Positions 1 to 10,500 of a stretch of 64,000 nt of DNA are shown in pieces (positions within the stretch are counted from its first letter, which is position 1; each line of letters begins with the position of its first letter). The position numbers were made by a program, and so were the translations under genes. The notes beneath the pieces are model-generated. The model saw only the letters and a list, made by a program, of their open reading frames with translations, had not been told where the DNA came from and made no database searches. This DNA comes from Sphagnum magellanicum (lineage: Eukaryota; Streptophyta; Sphagnopsida; Sphagnales; Sphagnaceae): assembly GCA_021904315.1 (NCBI GenBank), contig CM038922.1, positions 2,579,347 to 2,643,346 on the forward strand, written 5' to 3'.

Positions 1-100
1 TTGGGTGTGTCCGTAATGGGTATCACTCAGTGTAATGGGTATCACTCAGTGTCAGGGTATCACTCAGTGTAATGGGTATCCTCTTGGGTGTGTCTGGGTT
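1..100. repeat. 19-bp tandem repeat
   Basis: About three and a half head-to-tail copies of a 19-bp unit (GTAATGGGTATCACTCAGT; the third copy lacks a base or two) occupy roughly 13-82. They are flanked on both sides by TTGGGTGTGTC-like sequence. The array touches the window edge, so its true length is unknown. No coding meaning is apparent. Confidence 0.8.
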
Positions 101-736
101 TAGGGTTTTCCTTTTTTCTTTGTTTGTTTTCTTTCTACCTCCTGATAAAACTTTTCCCCTGATCATTTTGCTTTACCAACTAGTATTGTTTAGAGTATTT
201 TCAACTTGTCGTTTCCATCCATCAAAAAAGTTTTTTGTAGAAATCTTTCCAAAATGTAAATTTTTACCTTGAGCAGCTGAATTGGACATTTCTATAGTGA
301 TTTTGTGTTCTAGTAATGAATTACACTTGCTACCACCGACCCTTGCCAGTGTAGTGGCTCATTCTTTCATTTGTAATGTAGCTGAAGTGGTAGGCATCCA
401 TAAGAGAGTTTGGCTACCAAATTTGGCTCTAAACAGGATATGAAAGTAAAAAAGAATTAGCAACATTTGCAATTTTGGCTACACAAGAGAAATTAAGAAA
501 TCTGGTGTGGTGTTTCAAAATTCTATTAGCGAAATTTGGTGATTGAGTAGAAAACCCAAAAAAAACACACACATTTTTAGCCATATATGTACATGGCTAG
601 CAAGATAATGGAAAAAGAACCTTACTCTTGATGAGTCCTTGGCACATGAATAAATGCCATATGAGCTTTATAATGAATAATGTCTTAATTTTGGACTAGA
701 AGAAGGCTGTGAGGAACACCATTTCTAGACCTTTTA
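101..736. other. AT-rich intergenic DNA, no gene seen
   Basis: No coherent coding region is visible. Around 400-560 there are stretches resembling the dispersed 'AGCCAAATTTGGCTA' repeat described at 1790 and 46537, for example GGCTACCAAATTTGGCTC and a later AATTTTGGCTACA. This is probably an old copy. Confidence 0.5.
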
Positions 737-958
737 AAGGTGCATTCACACGTAATGTTTAAGTCAGTGTTAAGTGAAAATCTAGGTGGCGTCCTAGGTG
801 GCACCCAATGTTAATCGGGGTGATTGTTTAATATTAAGTGAATGTTAACTTAAGATAAAAATTTTGGTGGTAAATAGGTTTTAGGTCCTAAATGACTAGC
901 TTGGTGTTAGGGGACTTTAACACTAGAGAGTCCTTAACACCAAGTGTGAATGCACCTT
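737..958. mobile_element. MITE-like element with 15-bp terminal inverted repeats
   Basis: A perfect 15-bp inverted repeat bounds a 222-bp segment: AAGGTGCATTCACAC at 737-751 and its reverse complement at 944-958. A second inverted pair (TTGGTGTTAGGGGACT / AGTCC-TTAACACCAA) sits inside the right half, so the end folds into a hairpin. Both termini abut TTAA-like sequence, which may be a short target duplication, but the exact boundary is uncertain by one base. There is no transposase ORF, so it is non-autonomous. Superfamily (piggyBac-like TTAA or Harbinger-like TWA) cannot be decided by eye. Confidence 0.7.
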
Positions 959-1669
959 AAACTAACTGCCATACAATCACAGATACAAACAGAGAGAGTG
1001 CTGTTCACACACACAGGGTGTGTGATTTGCAAAATATCTTGCAATTTTTAGGTAGGTAGTCAGAGTGTGTAACCAATGTGCACTTGGGCTTTTCCTTGAA
1101 GCCAGACTTGGGGTGAGTGAGCCAGCAGCTACACTGGTAGGCTACTTTTAGGCCTTGGTTTTGAAAACCAATAGGCCATGTGATTTTTTTTAAATTAGAA
1201 AATTCAAAAAAAATTATTAATTAATGAAAATTTGACAATAAATATAGGCAGCTTCTTTGGTGGGTTCCCTGCACTCTAATAATAAACCTCTAAAATAATA
1301 ATAATGAGACAAATTTTTTGTTCTTTTCCCTCCTTTGTAATTTCCTTAAAATTTTGACATTTGAGATAGATAATTTTCTAAAAATTCAAAAATTTCAAAA
1401 CAAAAAATTTAATTCCTGCCAAACCTTCACTAAAAAGGTTATTAAGGTAAATCTAATCTAGTGGTTGGGACTATTTTGGATTTTTTTGGATTTTTTAATT
1501 TTTGGATTTTGGGTTTTTCTAGTTTAAATTCAACTTATTTTGCTAATTTTTTTGGTTAAATTTTACCAAAGTTTTTGATACCTGAAAATTTGATTTTCTG
1601 ACTGGAGTAGGTGGGTGGTACTAATTCCTGACTTGCCCTAATTAGGTTTTACGCTTTTTTGGTTTAGGT
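959..1669. other. Intergenic DNA, no gene seen
   Basis: AT-rich sequence with long A/T homopolymer runs. No conserved protein segment, tRNA or clear repeat boundary was recognised. Confidence 0.5.
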
Positions 1670-1740
1670 CCCGTGCTCCGCGGCCTGCCGCCTCTCGTCC
1701 AGCACACGTCCGCCCCGTCCGTCCGTCCGTCCGAACGACC
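1670..1740. other. Short GC-rich patch with GTCC repeats
   Basis: A strikingly GC-rich stretch (CCGCGGCCTGCCGCC-like, then GTCCGTCCGTCCGTCC) is embedded in AT-rich DNA about 600 bp upstream of the adenylate kinase start. It could be a promoter-proximal CpG patch or a fragment of other origin. Its function is unknown. Confidence 0.4.
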
Positions 1741-1789
1741 AAAAGGGAAAAGGTGACGAGTGCCACAATTTTGTGTTTACTTTCATTAT

Positions 1790-1990
1790 AGTGGCGATGA
1801 TCTACGGTAACATTTAGCCAAATTTTGGCTACAAGACGGCCAAAACTAAATATGAAAGTAACTTCTGTTTTGAAAAACCAACCTTGTACATTTTTGGCTA
1901 CCTATTTGAAACATGTACGGAAGAAATCTGGCGATTTTTCTTGAATTTTTGGTCTAATCATTGATGGCTATTGAAAATCTCCAAAAAAGC
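1790..1990 (-). repeat. Copy of dispersed 'AGCCAAATTTTGGCT' repeat family
   Basis: Contains TTTAGCCAAATTTTGGCTACA near one end and GATGGCTATTGAAAATCTCC near the other. Read on the minus strand, the order of recognisable blocks (GATTTTCAATAGCCAT, GACCAAA, ATCGCCAGAT, ACTTTCATAT, AGCCAAA-TTTGGCTAAAT) is the same as at 46537-46855 on the plus strand. The two are therefore inverted copies of one non-autonomous element. Confidence 0.55.
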
Positions 1991-2072
1991 ATATGGAGTT
2001 TACCACTTTTAAATGTTTAAAAAAATAGTTTTGGCTATTGACAGCCAGCGAAAAAAAAGCTCCAAGTTCCTT

Positions 2073-2200
2073 CCTTCCTTCCTTCCTTCGTCTCTCTCCT
2101 GTCTCCTTTCTTCTTCTCCTTCTTCAACGCATTGTTTTCTCCTTCTTGTGCGTTGTTGCGATCTGGAGTCCTCCTCCTCCTCTTGTGCGGAGCACAGCAA
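2073..2200. repeat. Pyrimidine-rich CCTT/CTT tract in 5' leader
   Basis: CCTT repeats grade into TCTTCTCC-type pyrimidine sequence just upstream of the adenylate kinase ATG. Such CT-rich leaders are common near plant transcription start sites. No start site can be fixed here. Confidence 0.5.
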
Positions 2201-2353
2201 GCGGTTTTTGCATTGTAGTTTATTATTGTAACGTTTTTTGGTCTGGAGAGTAAGCCAAAGGAAAAAGAGAAGGAAAAAAAATTCGTAGTCGTCGTTGGAC
2301 GAAGATCGAGAGAGAGAAGTTGCTTGAGTTGGACCGGAGAGGAGAACAACATT

Positions 2354-4201
2354 ATGACGGTGGTAGTGAGAAGTAGTCGGCTATGGATCTCTGCTTTTCG
2401 TAGGGCTGTCTCCAAGCGGCGTGATGGCTTGGAGGTGGTACAGCAGCAGCAGCGAGCGAGGTTGGGATATGCGGCGGCGGTTCGAGAAGAGGAGGATGAG
2501 TACCAGGAGTATCCGTGGGCGAATGCGGGGTTAGAGGAGCAGGGGCGTGGAGTGCAGTGGGTGTTTCTTGGATGTCCTGGCGTCGGTAAGGGCACGTACG
2601 CTAGCAGGCTTGCAAAGCTGTTGCAGGTGCCTCACATCGCTATGGGAGATCTCGTTCGACAGGAACTCTCGTATGCCACTCCCATCGCCAAACAGGTCTG
2701 CCATGTCTGTCTGTCTCTGTGGTTTCTCTTTTTTGTTTTTGCTCCTCATTTCCCGATTTGAGAATCGGAGGCCTCAAACGTCTTGAGAGGGAGGAAGATG
2801 AGCAAAACAGTTAGTCAGTCAGTCAGTCAGTCTCGCCATTTTTGTTTTCTCGCTCGTCCTTGTGACTGCAGCAGCAGCAAGGAATGCATGCGGGTTTGGT
2901 TGGTTATAAAATGTGATAATGCGGTCTGGACAAAGGTGAAGGAGGGATTGTTGTAAGTGTGATTTTTCTGGCAAGATCTGTAGTAATGTTCTTTGCATGA
3001 AAGAGGCAGGCAGGGTATTCTTTCTCTCATTTTTGTTTTTGAAGGCAATTCTATAAACAAGACAGATCATGGATTGTACTTCTGGAGCAAGTGCGAGTAA
3101 CTCCATGGTTAGGGTTATGTTGCGAGATTTTGAGTCTGCTTGCTATGTGCACTCTGGATGGATTTCACAGGCTCAATGTTTGGGAATTGGTTCATGGATT
3201 TTGCAGCTTAAAAGTGCAATGAGCCAAGGGCAGCTCCTTCCTGATGAAGTCATCTTCCGCCTTTTGTCCAAGCGCCTTGAGCATGGTGCATCATGTGGGG
3301 AGTCGGGCTTCATCCTTGACGGCTTTCCCCGCACAGTTAACCAAGCGGTATGGCTGCTTGAAAATGTTTGGGATTTTTTTGGGTGTCGTGGAATCCTTGT
3401 TTCTTCTGGAATACCATTGAGGAATTTGTGAACATTATTAACTGGTGCAAATCTCTTCATCAGCAAGCAGTTGATTGATCTGTAATTTGATCCACTTCTT
3501 GTAAAAGGTTTTTTAGTAGAGGTTTTGTATGTTGCTTTCTAGATCTCCAATGAGTCCTTTTGAAGAGGTGGAAAAGACAAGTGAAAAACAGTACTGACAG
3601 TTATTTTGAAACTTTATGCAGAAAACATTGGCAGAGTTGGCGGAGATCGACATGGTGATGAATTTGAAGCTGAGGGATGATGTGTTGGTTACAAAATGCC
3701 TGGGTCGACGCATCTGTGCAGAATGTGGAGGCAACTTCAATCTTGCTCAAATTCAGGCAGAGGGCTCAGCCAATAGTCCCGCCATCTTCATGCCACCCTT
3801 GTTGCCTCCTCCTAAATGTCTTCCAAAGATGACAATCCGTGCTGATGACACAGAAGAAGTTGTTCGAACTCGTCTCCGGCTCTTCTATGAAGAGGTTGGA
3901 CATTTCTGTTTTCTGTTTTGAGGCCTCAAGAAATAGATCATATTCTCTGCCATGTAGTAGATCAGAATAGGAAGCATTGCACAGATGGGGATGGTGTCAC
4001 TCAGATATGGATTGTGTTTGTGTTCTCCAGAGCAAGCCAGTAGAGGATTTTTACCGCAAGCAAGGCAAGCTCCTGGACTTTGAGGTGGCTGGAGGGATAC
4101 CAGAAACCTGGCAGCGCCTCTTGACAGTCTTAAATCTTGAAGAGAAAAATGCTTCGCAATCACAGCTGCATGATGCCAGTCGCAAGAAGATGACAGCTTA
4201 A
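2354..4201 (+). CDS. Adenylate kinase, organelle-targeted type (4 exons)
   Basis: Catalyses ATP + AMP = 2 ADP. Exons 2354-2695, 3207-3347, 3622-3894 and 4031-4201 join in phase 0 with GT/AG introns to give 308 aa. The start is the first ATG of the frame. It opens a basic, Ser/Arg-rich leader (residues 1 to about 60) that looks like a mitochondrial or plastid transit peptide. The P-loop GCPGVGKGT is at residues 73-81, followed by a GDLVR motif. The NMP-binding/lid approach contains LDGFPRT (D152 in DGFPRT), and the lid has CAECGG starting at C193. The C-terminus ends with the family's PVEDFY...GGIPETW segment. Length and motif order match plant organelle adenylate kinases (Arabidopsis ADK1-like). 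No frame breaks are seen, so the gene looks intact. The upstream leader contains a (CCTT)n tract at 2073-2092. Confidence 0.93.
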
Positions 4202-4766
4202 AATTACACTCAATTTTGCCACATTCATTTCATTTACCAAGCCATTTATTTTTGACATGCGAGGGCATTTCACAAAGCCATTGTCTGGGCAATTCCTTTT
4301 GAGTTCTCAGGCACCTGGAGAGAGAGAGAGAGATAGCAAACAAATGAGTGCACCACATTTAGGTTCCAACCTATTGTGAAGATTTTGCAGTCTAGAAGAT
4401 TTATCATTGTTTAAAGTTTAGGAGATACAGGAAGTATCTCAAGCAGGAGGAAGTGACATATCTTTCAGATTATTTCATGTGCACCAACTGAAGGTCATTA
4501 TTTTCCTGTTTGTGAGGTTTGATAACAAATCAAGTTGTCTTGTCTCCTGGAAGTTCATATTTTGCATGATACCTCTTTCCATGCAAGTTAATTCTGATTA
4601 GTGTTGTTACTCTCCACTTTCTGATCTGTAATGTAGCAAAACCAGGGCTTCAAAACCTTGACAAGCCCTGCAGCTTTTCATTTTCTCTCTCATCCATACC
4701 TTGTGGTAGGCCACTTGTTGCAACAAACTTTCACAGGCTTCCATCCTTATTTTTTGAGAACAGAAA

Positions 4767-4860
4767 TCAATTCCCATCAGGCTTAGCAAAAGAAGCTCAT
4801 TTCCTGGTGATTAAATCAGCCAAACCTACTGCTTAGTGCATTTGATTGTCAGTCTGCATG
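4767..4860 (-). ncRNA. Diverged paralogue of the box C/D-like sequence
   Basis: This aligns along its length with 6821-6917. Shared blocks include CACCAGGAAA, GCTTCTTTTGCTAAGCCTGA and ATCAAATGCACT. The D box CTGA is kept and an internal CTGA could act as D'. The C box is degraded (CTGACAA) and the terminal stem is weaker. It may be a dead copy or simply part of a duplicated non-coding block. Confidence 0.25.
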
Positions 4861-6240
4861 TGCATCAACAAACAAAGGAAATCTGTGATATTTGTCATCC
4901 TGTCTCCTCATGAACAACCTTCACCAGACGTACGCTAAAATGTATGACCAAAGCAATGTACCATTTTAAGCATGGCATTACAAATGATCAGACAAAAAGA
5001 AGCAACATGAGTCCTAGAGACAAGACTTCAAAGGCCTACAAATCTGCTATTCTGCTGTAGAACAGGTAACCCATCTCCCACTCCAAGACTCTGAAAGATC
5101 TGCAGAGAATATCTTTCACTGGTGCAGGAATTAGTCCAAATTATCAAGAAGACAAAACCACAGGGTCTGACAGTTGGGTACCTAAATGCAATGCCAACCC
5201 CTCCTTTCCACAAGCCATCAATGCTCAGGAAACTTTGTGAGTTACTCTAACACTTAATGAAGCACAAGATTCTTGTCATCAGCACTTCCTTCAATGAAGT
5301 CTCCAATAAAGAGTAATCTGGGACCAGGTCTCCAATCCTCAGATGACAAACAGTTGCACTAGACTTCAAACTTTTTGCAGAAAACTGCAAATAAAACAAT
5401 TTGGCAAGCATCAGTACATCAAAGCAACCAGCCATCCCCAAAAATATTCTTACCCATAACCTCTTGACAGAAGATAGGAATGTGAAAAAGTGGCAGTTAG
5501 TGCCATAGCACCATAGACTCTGAGTTCCATGCTATTTACATAGCTGCAAGTCTGTGAAGAGGACTGATGGAAACTGTTTTTTTTCTTTAAAAAAAATTTC
5601 ATATCCTGCTGAACATCATTGCATAATAATAAACATTACACCAACCACAATTCACAAGCATGTAAAAACTTGAGGAAAGAACATGTAATGAGAAGTAACC
5701 CACCTTTGAGATCTGATGGAACTTGACTAATTCCACTGCACTTTGTGACTCCTTGCTGTTTGTCAATTACAAGAGGCTACCAGACATTCAAATTAGTACT
5801 TGATCTATGCCATGGTTCCCTCCTTGCATGGAGGTTGATCCTACCAGTTTGAACGTAATATTGAAATCTTAACATTAGCATCAATTCTTGATAAACAGAA
5901 ACAAAACTAGAACAAAAGGATCCTTCCTAACTACTTGAAGATGGAAACCCAAAGCAATGGGATCCGTGTACACCTGCAGTTTTGAGGATGTGGATGTCTA
6001 TAACTTGAGCAGACTGTTTCATCAGCTATCTCTGGTAATGGTTACAAACCATAGAACACATGTAAATCTTGCTGCAAATTTGTTTATGTCTTTCATAAGT
6101 CTTGACCCACCAATGGTCCTCTCATGAGGCACACTACAACATTCTAACATTGCAGTCTAATACACATCCATGATACAAGGGGCCAAACAACTCAATCTAG
6201 AGGTCACTGAAGGGAAAGCCTACTAGCATTACCAGCAATG

Positions 6241-6272
6241 GATTCTTGACTGACACTCACAAGTCAAGAATG
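6241..6272. repeat. Short perfect hairpin
   Basis: ATTCTTGACT and AGTCAAGAAT form a perfect 10-bp stem with a loop of about 10 nt, inside the possible non-coding transcript. It could be part of an H/ACA-like or other structured RNA. No second hairpin or ACA box was convincingly assigned. Confidence 0.45.
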
Positions 6273-6820
6273 TTACTACTAGCAGATGCCCAAACAAAGC
6301 CAGAAAGGCTGATGTGCTGCCAGAAGTGAAGTCCAGCCAAGAAGATGAACGATGCAGGTCCAACTCCACAATTGTACAAATACTATAAGCAGAGCTGAAC
6401 CCCATGAAATCAAAATAGCACAGGCTTTCATGCACTATGCTTTAATGGCAACACACCAACACAAGAGAGAGAAAAGTGACTTTCCTTATCTCTACACCTT
6501 GACAAATCTGTGCAAAACATGTGAAAGCTTCATTACCATGCCCAAAAAGGGCAAATACTCCAACTGCTTAGAATGATCTCTTCATGAATATGCCTTACCC
6601 TTTCAACTGCTGCTATACCAGTGCACATATTGAGGACAATGACAAAATTGACAGAATCTAGCCATAACCCTTAGTGTTGCATCAGTTGAAATAGCTCTAA
6701 TACTTTCTGCCATTGCCCAAATTTCATAAGTTTGAAGCCTGATACACATTGTGAGTAGTGCAGAGTTCTCATAATATATAACCAGCTCATTCAAGGTCAT
6801 TTTTGCAGGTGTAACACCTC

Positions 6821-6917
6821 CCAATTGCCGTCAGGTTTAGCATAAGAAGTTCTTTTCCTGGTGCTAAAGGGCACTCAAAGCCACTGCGCAGTGAATTTGA
6901 TCATCATCCGGCAATTG
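6821..6917 (-). ncRNA. Candidate box C/D snoRNA
   Basis: On the minus strand, an 8-bp perfect terminal stem (AATTGCCG ... CGGCAATT) encloses a C box ATGATGA (6901-6907) and a D box CTGA (6831-6834) about 65 nt apart. The overall length of about 97 nt and box order fit the family. The sequence just before the D box would be the guide (ends TTATGCTAAAC). I could not match it to a known rRNA site from memory. Clear C' and D' boxes are absent in this copy. Confidence 0.35.
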
Positions 6918-7564
6918 TACCCACAACCTGGTAAGACCTTGGTTCACTCAACCCCTTGGTCATCAATTCACATGCATGCATAGCCCAAAGCAATGTAGTA
7001 TTTTCAGCACAATACATGACAAGAAAATGAAGCAAAGACGGTCTACAGGAATTACGGTAGACTTTATCTTCCTCATAGTAGCACAAAGGCAGCAGTTGAT
7101 GCATCATCATCCTGTACATTTTGGCAGTTATTAGCACAACAAAGCAGTTAGCCATCGCAGAAAACTCACTACAGCATATAAATCTAGCCCCTGCTGACAA
7201 GATGAACAATGAAAAGATGGGACACATTTGCACCACAAACCTTGATACTGTTCAAGTTTAGCTACATGTGAATCTGTGAACAGGAACGAGAAAGAACGTC
7301 ATCTCTCCTTACTACATGTCCTGCTTAACATCATCAAAAAAAATTGTACTCCACAAAATCTTTCCTTCACGACAAACAGGAATCGTGTGAAAAGAAAAAT
7401 CTCACCCAAAGGAAAAACAAGAAGAGAGAAAGAAAGGGAGAAACCAACACACCTTCAAATGATCAATCCGCAACTTCGAGCCGAGAATGCGCTCCACAAA
7501 GCCTAACCGCGATCAACAAGAATCAGAGCAAAAAACCGAAAACTCTCCTCTCGAGTCTTAGCAC

Positions 7565-7595
7565 ACGTAAACCCTAATCCGCAAACCCTAATCCT
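7565..7595 (-). promoter_or_regulatory. Paired telo-boxes
   Basis: Two AAACCCTAA motifs lie 14 bp apart, at 7569-7577 and 7583-7591. Telo-boxes are established promoter elements of plant ribosomal-protein and snoRNA genes. The nearest candidate transcript is the minus-strand one to the left. Confidence 0.45.
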
Positions 7596-7599
7596 CTCA

Positions 7600-10500
7600 G
7601 TGCATGATAATGGATGAAAGCTTCAACGTATGATCGGCCATCCATCTCTTGTCATTCATCCCAAGAGCTTCACTTCCTGCACCAACTTTCGAATTACCTG
7701 TGTGGGTTTCACTAGTTCAAAGCTTGTCAATTGTTTTGGGCTTTGCTTTGCCATGCCAATTGACATTATGCTTTTCTTTGCTTTGTTTACTGGAGCAACT
7801 TTTGCTTTCCTTTATCTTTAAGGTTTAGGGTTGAAGGTTCCCTTCCTAAGAACTATTTTTGCATTTTAAGGTTTAATATGTGTATTTTTGAAAGGTAAAG
7901 TTGGCCTTTTAAGAATGTGATTCAATATGCGTAAAGTACCTTTTAAAAAACAACATTACATCCTATGGACCAAGGGTGGAGCTTGAGGTCGAGGTGAGCA
8001 AAGCCTTATTATCAAGGCATTACCTAGCATAATGTTTGAAGTAGGTTAGCACAATGTTTGAGTGGTTATCTCTCTCTCATCAATATAAAAGATAAAGGCA
8101 CCCAAAATGATCAAAATAAGGTGTTTGCAAGGAGGATAATCAATTTTATTTTGATTTTTTTCAACAAAATACAAGAAGATTGAAAACTTGTAACAAGTGG
8201 AATTCTAAATTTTGGACTTTTGTAAAATTAGTTATGATTTATTTTTTAAAATTTGAAGACTACTATAATTTTGATCTTAGATTACTTTTTTAAATGTGCA
8301 TTCCATTGTATGTTCTTGTTGTGAAGATAGTTATATCACATGTGCCAAAAATGTAAACTAAACCATTTGTCAAATGTAAATAAACAAGTAGCTAATGTGC
8401 TTGACTTTAAAGATAATTGTGAGATGAACATGTCTGAATCACAATGTTACAAACCTCTACATCACTTTTAATCATGTTCAAAAGTTAGTGAATATAAACC
8501 TTGAATGAATGATAGATGACCTTGAAATGAATGAAAGGTTGGCATGAACCAATCTTGCTCATTCATAACCTCATCCTAACATGACCTTAAGTTTCTGATA
8601 ATTCATTACTTTCTCATTCTTAGTTTTGTTTTGGTTTCATTAGTTTTTTCACTTACATAACCTCAAATTTTCAACAATTCCTTGTGTTCACAATTTTAAT
8701 GATGTTGTAATTCCAATAGCAAAGGATTAATAGAAGCTCCCCAATTTTTTGTGTTTCCTTTATCTCCCTAGATCTAATTTTAATTTTTTGGTTATTGGGG
8801 ATTTTTTCAAAAAGGCACGTGCACACCAAATTTCAAATCATTTGGACTTGTTGCATGGGCTTTGGAAGGTTTCTTGGATTCAAGTGTGGAATGACCAAGT
8901 GATGCATACCTATTAATGCAAAGGAAAACATTTCAAAAATTTGTTATTGTCTACATTACATGACCACTTGTCATTTCTTTCCTTATGTTTTTGAATTGTG
9001 GGCCTTGGTCAAATGTGTAGCAAGACAAACATATAGCACAAATGATAACAAAACTTCTTGAGCTATTTATCACATAGTAAGTGATAAGAATAAGTTCAAG
9101 TTTATGTTTTGTAAAATCATAGTGTTTTGTTCTTCTCATTTTTGGGCCGTGATTTTGGAATGTGTCAAACATTTCTCACCTTTCTGTTAATTGTTTTAAT
9201 CCAAATGTTATGACTAAACAACACTAGCTTGATGTCACATTACATTGTCATTAAAAGGAACCTCAAATCTCATGATCTTTTAGTTGTTTACATAAGCAAA
9301 TGATATTGCAATTAATCTATAGTTAGAAAATTGATATATTGTTGATAACATGCTTGAACTTAATCACATGTTGAAATGTAATTCATGTACATAACATCTT
9401 CATCATTACAATGATCTAATGTTTCATCACTAGTTGCAAATTCAATTTTGAAACCAATATGATGTAATGGTTCAAATAGATGGAAAATTAAATGAAGAGG
9501 GAAATGATTTTACTAAAATGAGAAAAAGAATGTTATAACCATTGCATCAATTATTATATTGTGGACATGCTTATCCTATAAGTTTTATTTTCCTGACTAA
9601 AAGAAGAATTTTCTCTTTCCCAAATAAACATCATGTGTGAAATAGTTCAATAATTAAAAATAAAGATCATGGATGATTGATATGGTTTTATTTGCTTATT
9701 ACTTTTATTTATTAATCATATTTGATTTTGATAGTTACCTTTTACTATGCAATCCATATATATGGTTATTATAACCTAACAAGGTAAAAATTAAATCAAA
9801 ATGAAAAAAACCTTCCATGCATTTGAAAGGGGCAAAAATGTATCCAATAACATAACTTTATTTTAAATAGAAAAGGTGCTAAGAAATTTTACAAAGTGAT
9901 GTCATTATAATCTTCCAATTTGAAATGAAACAGGGTGAAAAATGGTTGGGTGCTCTATGAATGTTGATACTTGTGATGTGTTTTCTCCTTTATTCATTTT
10001 TTGTCTGTTGATTGTAATGACCAAGTAATACTTGCACCGTGATGGGATAGTTTCACTATGCAATGTTACATAATCTTTAGTTGGATCGGTGCACCCAACT
10101 TCATGGCTTCATGTAATTTGTCAACAATAACATTCACGATTTTTGCTAACCATTGTTCATTGTAAACTTTTTTGGAAACTTTCTCTTAAGCCTCTTTCAA
10201 GTTGTGTTGTAAATTCATTTGTTTTTTTAACCACTCTTCTTTCCTTGTTTTTCTTCATTTCTAGTTTTTTCTATTCACACTTTTTTTTATTACCTTTGTC
10301 TTTAGTTTTTTCCTCCAATGTTTTTGGGTATTCTTCATTTGTTAATACGATGAATTTATTATAATCTAAAATGGGGTGGTATTTTTGGGCCTTCAAGTTA
10401 TGGCAAAAGGGTGTTTCCACGCTATGGAATATCATGTAAGATGTCACAAATGCAATTTTACTACACATAGCAACCTAAGAAGTTTTAAATTATTGATCAT

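Larger units (their letters stand above)
4600..7595 (-). ncRNA. Possible minus-strand non-coding transcript (snoRNA-host-like)
   Basis: No protein domain is recognisable, yet base composition resembles the transcribed genes rather than the AT-rich flanks. Two AAACCCTAA telo-boxes (7569-7577, 7583-7591) sit at the right edge. In plants this motif marks promoters of ribosomal-protein and snoRNA genes. A GAAG|GTGTGT splice-donor-like site follows on the minus strand near 7455. Blocks at about 4715-4980 recur, diverged, at about 6777-7020 (spacing about 2.05 kb), including a box C/D-like fold. The combination suggests a host gene for duplicated small RNAs. Transcription is inferred only, and a decayed duplicated sequence is the alternative. 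Confidence 0.25.

Noticed and set aside
2035..2595. Minus-strand long frame over the adenylate kinase first exon
   Set aside because: Low-complexity Ser/Thr/Lys translation antisense to a clearly coding exon.
6920..6965. Resemblance to a tasiARF small RNA (ACCTGGTAAGACC)
   Set aside because: Short, imperfect match; no paired miR390 target sites were found nearby.
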